This document shows, one piece after another, positions 35,116 through 42,946 of a stretch of 64,000 nt of DNA. A program made the position numbers and the translations under genes. Origin of the DNA: Edaphobacter modestus (GTDB taxonomy: Bacteria > Acidobacteriota > Terriglobia > Terriglobales > Acidobacteriaceae); assembly GCF_004217555.1 (NCBI RefSeq), contig NZ_SHKW01000001.1, positions 310,001-374,000 on the forward strand. Direction: 5' to 3'. The notes under the pieces were generated by a model, which worked only from the letters and a program-made list of their open reading frames with translations, was not told where the DNA came from and searched no databases. How positions within the stretch are numbered: position 1 is the stretch's first letter; every line of letters begins with the position of its first letter.

Positions 35116-35419
35116 ACAACCAGGCAAAATAACAGATGCCGTGTTGAAGGGTGAGAGTCTCTGCAATGACATGACTGAGCTACTTCTCTTTAGCGGGGCA
35201 CTGACTGTGCTTGGAGGCGGGGGGCTCTCTCTACCCGTGGATCTACGCCTTGGTTTTGCAGCACCTGGCGGCCTGTTGCTGGGATTCTCTGTGACTATCG
35301 CTTCCGCTATGTCAATCGCGTGGTGAACGACATACTGGGAGGGACACGCTTCAATTCCTGACGTCATGTCTCTTATGGATCTCGGCAGATCGTCTGCCGA
35401 GATCGATTCCATCCAGCGA
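35116..35419. other. Intergenic region after the RND operon, with a strong hairpin
   Basis: About 300 bp with no supported gene. It ends with a perfect 12-bp stem and three-base loop (35378-35404, arms GATCTCGGCAGA / TCTGCCGAGATC). There is no T run, so the hairpin may be a rho-dependent pause, an mRNA 3' stabiliser or the end of a lost element. Confidence 0.4.
35378..35404. repeat. 12-bp-stem hairpin
   Basis: GATCTCGGCAGA - TCG - TCTGCCGAGATC, perfect inverted repeat about 265 bp after the last RND gene. Possible transcription end point of the efflux operon. Confidence 0.45.
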
Positions 35420-35530
35420 AGACTCGCGGAGATCTTCCTGGAGCCGTCTCTATTGTTGATTGCGGTCTCGCTGCTTGCATGCTGGATACCGTCACGGACT
35501 ACCACGGCTGAGAAAGTTATGATTTCCTGC
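35420..35530 (+). pseudogene. C-terminal scrap of an ADOP-type ABC permease
   Basis: The plus strand reads EPSLLLIAVSLLACWIPSRT followed by TTAEKVMIS. This resembles the last membrane span and the IPARRA-x-x-xDPM-ALR tail of ADOP/MacB-type permeases, in degraded form. The rest of the gene is absent. The match is short. Confidence 0.4.
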
Positions 35531-35774
35531 CAGATCTGCTGGCGAACAACGAGATGGCACAACGGCCGAACCGGCGCTCTCACAACCCGTAATCGGAAGA
35601 AGTCCTTCAAGACTGCCTAACTAAATGGGAACAGAGCGCAGCGCATTCCATCCTGGCCAGGAGCTATTGCTCCAACAAAGAGGCTGATTAGATAAGGGCG
35701 AAGGCTTCAACGCATCCCGGTAGACTGTGGTTGGTTTAGAGACCAGGGTCAGCGGGAGGAAGGAGCCCGGCTGA

Positions 35775-36060
35775 TCATAATAGGCTGTGATTTTCACCAA
35801 GCGATCAACAAGTCGCCAAGCTGAACACCGAGACTGGCAGAATCGAAGACCACAAGCTAATGCACGCGACCGGCGAAGTTGAGCGATTCTACAGAGGAAT
35901 GGCTTCCCCTGCCTTAGTGGGTATCGAAGCGGTAGGCAACGATCAGTGGTTCGTGTCCTTGCTGCAGAAGCTAGACCATGAAGTGTGGGTCGGCGATGCG
36001 ACGCAGATTCGTGCCAGCTATGTGCGGAAACAGAAGACCGATCGAAGGGACTCCAAACAT
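35775..36060 (+). pseudogene. IS110-family transposase, N-terminal fragment
   Basis: Codons give GCDFH in one frame, then AKLNTETGRIEDHKL and EVERFYRGMASPALVGIEAV, followed by WFVSLLQKLDHEVWVGDATQ and RKQKTDRRDSKH in another. This is the DEDD catalytic domain of an IS110-family transposase (Asp in GCDFH, Glu in GIEAV, Asp pair in KTDRRD). The reading frame is broken near the start and unrelated sequence follows after residue about 95. Confidence 0.75.
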
Positions 36061-36514
36061 ATGTGGCGGACCCAACCGGTGCCCGTATCGCCCGTGCGCC
36101 TTCCGCACCTCAGTAATAGCTGGGACCTCTCAATGGCCGCGTTACTACCAAAGTGCGCACTCGACCACAGGGGGTATGTGACAGCTGACTGTGGGCTGCT
36201 CCCGAATGCGTGAATCAATGCTTCCAATCAGTCCGCACGGTTTCAGCGTTTTCCAGTGCGTGCCGCAAACGCTGGTTCTTCAGCAGTAGTCCAGCCAGGA
36301 GCTGCTGCAGGCGAAGGATCTCTACCTTCAGCGATGCGCGATCCTGATGGACGTGGTGTCTGGATGAAGCGGGCTGGCATCTCGCTGGGATAGGTAAACG
36401 GGCCGAGCGACTTTGTACTGCTCAATTTTGCAGGCGCCAAGTATTTGTGGGGATGTAACGAAGGCGTGATTGGCACGTCAGTGGCGTGCATCTGGAGTTT
36501 CCAGGGCAACTAGG
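36061..36514. other. Remnant DNA between the IS110 fragment and the GT2 gene
   Basis: No intact gene. The plus-strand continuation of the IS110 frame (to 36213) no longer resembles a transposase. The only protein-like stretch is a leucine-zipper segment on the minus strand (36215-36350). Confidence 0.4.
36215..36350 (-). pseudogene. Orphan leucine-zipper C-terminus, probably from an insertion sequence
   Basis: A minus-strand stretch ends in TGA 36215 and reads SLKVEILRLQQLLAGLLLKN followed by QRLRHALENAE. It forms a clear heptad coiled coil like those of small transposase accessory proteins. No start or upstream part is present. Family unknown. Confidence 0.3.
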
Positions 36515-37378
36515 CTATTTCCAGATGGTATCGAGCAGAAGGAGGCGACGCAGTTGCTGATTGCGTGTGTATCGAATTAGGCCGCGGTCCTGCACCTGCG
36601 GTATGCGCTCCCAATAACCGCTTAGAAAGCCGCGCATCAGGCCGACAGAGCCGACCAGGAAAGGGTGCTTTATGCTTCGTGCGGTGCACTTCAGAAGCAT
36701 AAAAAGAGGATGATAGCCAGCTATGTAGTTGGCGCGGCCGTCTTTGACAGCGTTATTCCAGGCACCATCGGCTGCGCCCGTGTAGCGGTGATGCAGCAAG
36801 CGAAAGTCGGGGAAGCTGCGCGTCGTCCAACCGAGCATGTTCGCCTTTAGCTCATCCACGGTATCCCAACCGGGGGCGCGCATGAGGCCTCCAATATCTT
36901 CCCAGCACTCGCGTCTGTAGATCTTGGTGGCTCCACGGACGTGAAACGTGGGGCTCTTTTCGAGTGTGACTCCCCCATTCAGTTCATGGTAGATGCCTCC
37001 GCCCCCGATCCCGAGTCGAGGATCATTCGCGAATTCGGCAAAGCATTTCGCGAAGTAGTCAGGCGAGAAACTGAGGTCTCCATCAAGCTTTATGATGAAA
37101 TTCCAGTCGCTACAGGCGATGCGTGAATAACCATCGTAAAACGCATCAATTTCTCCTCCTGCGGAGTTGCGAAAACCCCGGTCGTTCCGATGGCAGACGG
37201 TGATCCAGGGATAAAGCTGCGCGTAGTGGTCCATGATTTCTCCAGTCCGGTCGCGCGAGCCATCGTCCATGAGAATCCATTGGATCGGAAGAATGCTTTG
37301 TTGGAGGACCGAGAGGACAGTTCGTTCAAGGTAATCTTCTTCGTCACGAGCGGGTGTGATGATGATGTATTTTGTCAT
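36515..37378 (-). CDS. GT2 family glycosyltransferase
   Basis: A 287-residue GT-A enzyme. N-terminal IIITPARDEEDYLERTVLSV and ILMDDGSRDRTGEIMDHY bind the nucleotide sugar. IIKLDGDLSFSPDYFAKCF contains the metal-binding DGD. The later part has GWDTVDELKANMLGW and LHHRYTGAADG. ATG 37378 follows the stop of a 30-residue GT-like tail by 15 bp and has a GGGG sequence upstream. Probably adds a sugar to a cell-surface glycan. It stands apart from the main exopolysaccharide operon and next to a divergent GMC oxidoreductase. Confidence 0.85.
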   Translation of the reverse strand: MTKYIIITPARDEEDYLERTVLSVLQQSILPIQWILMDDGSRDRTGEIMDHYAQLYPWITVCHRNDRGFRNSAGGEIDAFYDGYSRIACSDWNFIIKLDGDLSFSPDYFAKCFAEFANDPRLGIGGGGIYHELNGGVTLEKSPTFHVRGATKIYRRECWEDIGGLMRAPGWDTVDELKANMLGWTTRSFPDFRLLHHRYTGAADGAWNNAVKDGRANYIAGYHPLFMLLKCTARSIKHPFLVGSVGLMRGFLSGYWERIPQVQDRGLIRYTRNQQLRRLLLLDTIWK

Positions 37379-37393
37379 ATAGAACCCCAAGAG

Positions 37394-37486
37394 TTATGCG
37401 TTCGCCACGCGTTCACAGGTGAAGGCGTCGACGATATCCAGGTATTCCTGTTTGCATGCGTCCCAGGTGTTCTCCTTTACATACAT
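37394..37486 (-). pseudogene. C-terminal scrap of a GT4 glycosyltransferase gene
   Basis: A 30-codon frame containing ENTWDACKQEYLDIVDAF, which resembles the last helix of GT4 enzymes. It ends 15 bp before the GT2 gene on the same strand. An AAAGGAG follows its ATG rather than preceding it. The upstream part of the gene is missing, so the GT2 gene was probably once the second gene of an operon whose first gene has been deleted. Confidence 0.4.
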
Positions 37487-37873
37487 GTAAGTCGTCGAAT
37501 TGAGGACTTATAGGACATTGCACACCGTCTGATAGTTCACGTAACTGCAAGTCCATGGCCAAACTGAAAGCGCGATCTCTTTCACTTCGCGGCCTTACGA
37601 GAGCAGTAGGGGTTCGGCGCTCTGTAGTACCTTGAGATGCTTGCAGTATGCTTGCGAGTAGCGCGACAAGCGGATAGCCGCGATTGGCATGCGAACGTAT
37701 GCAAGAGTTGGGGACGAGTTGCAGCGACTTGCAACAAATCGATGCTTCCCACGAATCCTAATTCCTGGTGTTCCGAGGGCCTGCTTGTTGCTTTCAAAGT
37801 AACTCGGCAACCATGGTGTCGCGAAAGAAGGTACTTGTTGCCATCATTCGTCGGTTGTGTTTTAGTGTCTGCC
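37487..37873. other. Divergent intergenic region, GT2 / GMC oxidoreductase
   Basis: About 390 bp. The GMC frame is open upstream to 37637 but that extension has no family resemblance. No promoter or operator could be assigned with confidence. Confidence 0.4.
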
Positions 37874-39466
37874 ATGTATATCGACTTGGAGACACGAGGC
37901 CTGCCGTCGGTCTTCCGATCGGATATCTGTGTGGTCGGTGGCGGAGTCGCGGGCATTCTGCTCGCCTCGCGCTTAGGACAAAGCGGTAGGAATGTCCATC
38001 TACTGGAGGCCGGGGGGCTTGAGTTCGAGGAGCGAAGCCAGAGGCTCTACCGCACAGAGATCGCGGGTGAGCCGCACTCCGGCGTTGAGGAAGGCCGCTT
38101 CCGCACATTTGGAGGATCCTCGACCCGCTGGGCAGGCCAGTTGCTCCCTTTCACAGAGGATGTACTTCATCCCGACAGTCGGCTAGGCATGCCTATCTGG
38201 CCCATCGAACTGGCTGAGCTCGAGCCTTATTATCTTGAGGTGCAGAAGGTGATGGGCGTTTCGACATCTCCATTCTCCGACGAACTGCTTAGAGAATTTA
38301 AGTGCGAGCTTCCCTTTCAGTCCTCCCGAGTAAGGCTGCGTTTTTCCAAATGCGCTCCCTTCGTGAGGAGAAACCTGTCGATGACTCTGGGCAAGCAATG
38401 TCTCGCCTCAAGCAACGTTACCGTCTTCACACATGCAAATGCTCTCTCTATTGACGTGAATGGAAATGGAGAATTCGCGCTGGGTGTGACTGCCACCAAT
38501 TATGGCGGAGTGAGATATGAATTTTTCGCCAATCAGTTTGTGATCTGCACCGGGACGATCGAGGCATCGCGCCTGCTGCTGGCGTCCACGGCGGTATGTC
38601 CACAGGGGGTAGGGAATTGCCGAGGGCAGGTGGGACGTTACTTTCACGATCATGTGGAGGTGCGAGCGGCGGAGATTGCTCCCGAGGACAGAAAGCGAGT
38701 GATTCGGGCGTTTGCTCCATACGTGAGAGATGGCACGTCCTACAGGGCGAAACTCGAGGCGACCGCGGAGTTGCGAATTGAGAGAAGCCTTCTTTCAGTC
38801 TCAGCACAGTTCGCGATAGAAGAACCATCGGGTTCCGGTGCGGACCTGATCAGGAGAGTGCTTCGCGGGATCCAGCAGGGGCGTCTAAACCGGGACCTTC
38901 GACGAGATATGTTAGGCGTGCCTGCTGCATCCAGGGAGATAGTGAACCTGGCCATTGCGGCAAAGCTTCGCAATCGAAGATTTGTCTCCAGGGCAGCAAG
39001 CGTCGTCCTGGACATCGATGTGGAACAGAAGCCCGACTGCGAGAGCCGTATACGCCTGGGCGAGGAATGGGACGCCCTCGGGATGCGCAAAGCAATCCTC
39101 GATTGGCGAATATCGGGCGACGAGCGTGCGAGCATCCGTTGCTATGTGCAGGAGCTTGACGGACTCTTCCGCGAATATGGTCTGGCGAACATACACTGGA
39201 CGCCGCAGGCTCAGGGGGAAGGTGATTGCTGGGAACTCGCCAACCGTAGGGATACGTTTCACATGATGGGAGGAACCAGGATGGGCGCTGATCCGTCGAC
39301 CAGCGTCGTGGACAGCTCTCTGAAGGTCCATGGCCTCAGGAATCTCTATGTTGTAAGCTGCAGCGTCTTTCCGAGTGGAGGGAGTTCCAATCCTACCTTC
39401 ACCATGATGGCCCTGGCCCTCCGGCTAGCGGACCGGCTTCAAGTCGACAGGGACACCGCTCGTTAG
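37874..39466 (+). CDS. GMC-family FAD-dependent oxidoreductase
   Basis: A 530-residue flavoprotein. The dinucleotide-binding motif is DICVVGGGVAGILLASRLGQ with the ribose-binding acidic residue in VHLLEAGG. FRTFGGSSTRWAGQLLPF is the GMC signature-1 region. The C-terminal catalytic part has FHMMGGTRMGADPSTSVVDS and VSCSVFPSGGSSNPTFTMMA, the usual His/Asn-containing end. The enzymes oxidise an alcohol, often a sugar or polyol. The start at MYIDLETRG was chosen because the fold begins 15 residues later. Neighbours are a divergent GT2 and remnants, so the substrate is unknown. Confidence 0.85.
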   Translation: MYIDLETRGLPSVFRSDICVVGGGVAGILLASRLGQSGRNVHLLEAGGLEFEERSQRLYRTEIAGEPHSGVEEGRFRTFGGSSTRWAGQLLPFTEDVLHPDSRLGMPIWPIELAELEPYYLEVQKVMGVSTSPFSDELLREFKCELPFQSSRVRLRFSKCAPFVRRNLSMTLGKQCLASSNVTVFTHANALSIDVNGNGEFALGVTATNYGGVRYEFFANQFVICTGTIEASRLLLASTAVCPQGVGNCRGQVGRYFHDHVEVRAAEIAPEDRKRVIRAFAPYVRDGTSYRAKLEATAELRIERSLLSVSAQFAIEEPSGSGADLIRRVLRGIQQGRLNRDLRRDMLGVPAASREIVNLAIAAKLRNRRFVSRAASVVLDIDVEQKPDCESRIRLGEEWDALGMRKAILDWRISGDERASIRCYVQELDGLFREYGLANIHWTPQAQGEGDCWELANRRDTFHMMGGTRMGADPSTSVVDSSLKVHGLRNLYVVSCSVFPSGGSSNPTFTMMALALRLADRLQVDRDTAR

Positions 39467-39757
39467 TCGAGTGCACCGGATCTCGTGGCCAAGTTATGCT
39501 CCCTTCCGGTTTGCCTTTCGATCTGCGTTTAGCGGCCCGCGCTCAAAGCAACCCAGCCCTTCAGACGCACGCTCTCCTTCCCCTGAAGTCTATGCCACCA
39601 GCATGAAGCGCCTCTTTAGATCGAGACCGCTCATCATCCAGCAGACGCAGCCGGCGACGTGGATGAGGCGAGAACATCGCCTCATCCACTAAGTTGGTAA
39701 AGCTTCTCCCCTGTGCGCCCGAACTCTTCTTCCGCAACGCCTGCAGATTAGAAATTA
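39467..39757. other. Intergenic region after the GMC oxidoreductase
   Basis: About 290 bp with short frames only; nothing recognised. Confidence 0.35.
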
Positions 39758-39985
39758 TGTGTATTTAAAGTGTTCGGCGTCGATCCTCAGTACTCTTTCT
39801 ACCTGGCCTAGCCTCTGCCACAACCTTCCGGGAGTTTGCCGCGGCGAGTGCCTCTCATTTGCCGCGCTGGGATCGGCGCCGTAATTCCGGGCTGCGTCAT
39901 CAACCAAGCCAGCGCTACACGGGGCCGGGTCATCCCTGTGCATTGGCCACTTCGTCCAGCGTCGCGACCACCCCCAGGAACACAG
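39758..39985 (-). pseudogene. Aldo/keto reductase C-terminal fragment
   Basis: Minus-strand codons give VVATLDEVANAQ and, one frame over, GMTRPRVALAWLMTQPGITA followed by PI. This is the well-conserved C-terminal part of aldo/keto reductases (the ALAW..xxPGVTAPI segment near the NADPH site). A single missing base after ANAQ explains the frame change. The rest of the enzyme is absent. Confidence 0.7.
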
Positions 39986-39989
39986 AGTT

Positions 39990-40312
39990 TCGAGGCGGGA
40001 AGTTCCATACGCGACGGCGTATCCTGCCGTATGCAAGCCAGCGTAGGCCGCTCCGATAGCGAGGCCGTCCCGGAAGCTGTGAAGGATCAGCATGCCAGTG
40101 CCTGTGCCCCCTATGACTCGCCGCTCCAAGTCCTGCGATTGCCAGCGCTGCGTCAGTGCATCCAGCCCGTTTCAAAGATGTAGAAGATGAAGTACGAGGC
40201 GAGCATCATCCCCAGCACCCCGGCGCTGGTAAGTCCGCATTGCACGCCGAGGCCGATGGCCTCCGGAAGCAGAGATAGTGTCCCTTGGTGGGCGCTGACC
40301 TTTAGAGCAGGC
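39990..40312 (-). pseudogene. ZIP-family metal transporter fragment
   Basis: The minus strand reads LLPEAIGLGVQCGLTSAGVL, then GMMLASYFIFYIFETGWMH with a stop. One frame over it continues as ALTQRWQSQDLERRVIGGTG and TGMLILHSFRDGLAIGAAYA. The His-containing HSFRDGLAIGAA span is typical of ZIP zinc/iron transporters. Both ends are missing, and it passes directly into the aldo/keto reductase fragment around 40 kb. Confidence 0.7.
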
Positions 40313-40315
40313 TGG

Positions 40316-41014
40316 TTACAATAGTTGATTCTGCCGCGCGGGCTGATCTGCGGCCAGCCGTGCGAGCCAATCGGCATCAGCACTCAGATCCGGCACCGAT
40401 GCGTGCCACAGACGGGCAATATGAGCAGTTACATGTGCGACGGAAAAACTGACGCCGCGCAGGTTACGTTCGCGTGGGATGCCATCGATATCGAGCGGAT
40501 ATGGGCAAGCCGCGACGTGAGGCGTAGGCAATGCTATAAAGCGCGTAGATTGGCGCGGGCAACTAGGATCTTCTGCTACTCCGATTACGGTGGGAAGTGA
40601 GCCGGGAAGCATCGGGGTTTCATTTGCCTGGTACGCCGAGACAACGACGGTTCCATGGTTATGGGCTCGCTCGACGGCTGCGGCGAAGTGGGACAGATGG
40701 TCATGGTTGGCAGTTCCGAGACTGAGATTGATAATGTTGATCCGTTGCTGCAGACACCAGTCGATGGCATTGAGAACAATGGCAAGTGAGGTCGCGAGGC
40801 GGGATTCAAAGATTTTGACGGCGAAGATATCAGCGTCCGGAGCCAGTTGCTGGAGAAGCGCACAGATGGCGGTGCCGTGACCCAGGTTGTCCCGGAAACC
40901 GTCAGTCTGGCCTTCGGGTGTAATGGTGACACCACCTGCGATGGAGCTCCGGATATGCGGGTGATTGACGAAGACTCCGCTATCAAGAATGGCAATACGA
41001 AGGCGCCCCTTCAT
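40316..41014 (-). CDS. Compact S8-family (subtilisin-like) serine peptidase
   Basis: A 232-residue subtilase catalytic core. The triad is visible as Asp in IAILDSGVFVNHPHI (about residue 11), His in DNLGHGTAICALL (about 45) and Ser in GVSFSVAHVTAHIARL (about 190), where the usual GTSMAAP is altered. There is no signal peptide and no propeptide, so it should act in the cytoplasm. ATG 41014 overlaps the stop of an ABC exporter gene by 4 bp. Small leaderless S8 peptidases coupled to ABC exporters occur in peptide-maturation clusters, but no precursor peptide gene was found. The partner gene is frameshifted, so the module may be decaying. Confidence 0.75.
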   Translation of the reverse strand: MKGRLRIAILDSGVFVNHPHIRSSIAGGVTITPEGQTDGFRDNLGHGTAICALLQQLAPDADIFAVKIFESRLATSLAIVLNAIDWCLQQRINIINLSLGTANHDHLSHFAAAVERAHNHGTVVVSAYQANETPMLPGSLPTVIGVAEDPSCPRQSTRFIALPTPHVAACPYPLDIDGIPRERNLRGVSFSVAHVTAHIARLWHASVPDLSADADWLARLAADQPARQNQLL

Positions 41015-42460
41015 ACGAAAGCCTCCTGAGGCTGATGAGAGGCAGCATCTGAAAAGTGGTGCGAGACGTATCCGGGCGTATTGAGAAGTTCGTCGGGACG
41101 GCCTTGTTGAACGACGCGCCCCTGATCGAGGACGACGACATGATCCGCTGTCTCGACGAGAGAACGACGGTGGGTGATTACAGTGATCGTAGTGGACCGG
41201 AGGACCGAGGCAAGCTTGTCCGTCACGAGTGCTTCAGTACGCGGATCGACCGCAGAGGTGGGCTCATCAAGAAGAAGGATGGCGGGCTTGCGAAGGAGAG
41301 GACGAGCCAGGGCGATGCATTGGAGCTCGCCGACGGAGAGGGTTGAACCACGTTCGCCGATCATTGTTTCGTAACCGTTGGGCAGAGAAGCGATAAAGTT
41401 GTGAATGCCGGCCTGAATGGAGGCTTCGCGGACTGGTGTTTCCGTTGCGGACGGATTGGCGTAAGTGATGTTCTCACGGACGGTAGCGTGAAATAGATAG
41501 GGTGTTTGTTCCACGATAGCAATGGATGAACGAAGATCGGTAAGCGAGAGATCGCGAATGTCGGTGCCATCGATAGTGATAGCGCCGCTTTGAACGTCGA
41601 AGAAACGGACGAGCAGGCCTCCCAGGGTGGACTTGCCTGATCCACTCGCACCTACGATGGCGCAGATGGTGTGTCGGGGAACGGTAAAGGAGACGTTTTG
41701 GAGGACGGAAACCTGCGACGTATAACGAAAGCCTACATCCCTAAAACGAATTTCGTGGGTGAAGGCGGGAAAGGATGATGAAGATGGTGGATCGGAGACC
41801 TCAACGGGAACGTCGAGAACCTCGAAGACACGCGCCAGAGAGACTCCGCCAGTAAGCAGGCTGGTATAGACGCCGAGAAGGTTCTGTACAGGTGAGAGTA
41901 GCTTGACGTGGTAAGCCATGAAGGCTACAAATGCGCCAAGCGTGAGTTGGTGTTCGATTACGAGTTTGCCGCCGTAGAGGAAGACGGTGGCTGTGGAGAG
42001 CATAAGAACCGTGCCTGGAAGTCCACTTGCGAGGAACGACGTCATCTGCATCGAGATGAGAGAACTCACGAAGGCATCGTTATGGGCGGCGAATCGGTCA
42101 GCTTCGCGTTTCTGTGCGCCAGTGGAAACGATGAGACGCATCCCCATGATGCTTTCGATAAGTAGCTGCCCAGATTTGCACTTCGTTGCCGGAGTTCGAA
42201 AGTAAAGTGTGTGAGGCGTCGTTGATAGTGTCGCAGTGCAAGGATGCTGAACGGAAGCAGGATGAGGCTGGCAATGGTAAGGCGAGGATTGAGCCAGACC
42301 ATGATAGCGAGGCTGCCTACCAGGAAAAGAACATTGGAGAAGATGGAGAGAATGTATCCGCACAAATGCGTTGTACCTCCCCAATGTCATCGTTGATACG
42401 GGAGACGATGTCGCCAAGCCGAGGTGCAAACGTCACCCGAAAAGGATGCTTCGATACTTG
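41011..42460 (-). pseudogene. ABC exporter (fused membrane and ATPase domains), frameshifted and N-truncated
   Basis: The C-terminal frame of about 380 codons is intact. It has the last membrane spans, then the ATPase with Walker A GASGSGKSTLG, Q-loop VEQTPYLFHATVRENI, signature LSVGELQCIALARPLL (LSGGQ altered to LSVGE), Walker B ILLLDEPTSAVD and the switch His in VITHRRS. Upstream, the pieces TFAPRLGDIVSRINDDIGEV, then LSIFSNVLFLVGSLAIMVWL, then QRSANLGSYL lie in two other frames. Two frameshifts (near 42.17 and 42.37 kb) and a missing first membrane segment make the gene non-functional, unless a shorter protein is made from an internal start. It is coupled to the S8 peptidase gene. Confidence 0.75.
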
Positions 42461-42946
42461 AAGGTGAACTCTGCTGTAAGCAGATTATGTAGCAGAAGAT
42501 TGATTGATTGTCTATAGGTGACTCGGTGCTCCTGGTTTTTTGTTTGTCGAACTATCCCTTCAGTTGTCATTTTCCCTTTCCGAGCGCGCTGAAAACAACT
42601 GTTTTCAAGTATTGGAATTCGGAAATTAGCGCGTGAATCTACATCCCGGAATCGGTCCCCAGGATCGGGCTTCTTCCAGAGAAGCCCGTACCACAGATCA
42701 CGATTTATTAGTGTTCTGGATGGTAATCTTGCATCCGGCGATTCGCTTAAAACGGGGCATCGCAATTCGGTGCGACGAGAGTTACGATGCCTATACGCAA
42801 AGGACGAGGATCCGTTTCTTCCTGGGTCGATCCATATCCCTATTGCTTGTGCAGTGGGCGGTGTGTAAGCCTTGTCGCACCAATCACTAAACTGCAGCCG
42901 AGCAACGGCGGACAGAACGATCAAGAGGCAAAGGGTTCTAGAAAAC
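42461..42946. other. Region between the ABC exporter remnant and the DUF4965 gene
   Basis: About 490 bp. A minus-strand frame starting at 42949-42955 opens with a signal-peptide-like MFSRTLCLLIVLSAVARLQF and continues for about 170 codons, but I recognise no family. Its start would overlap the start of the divergent DUF4965 gene, so I do not call it. Confidence 0.35.
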
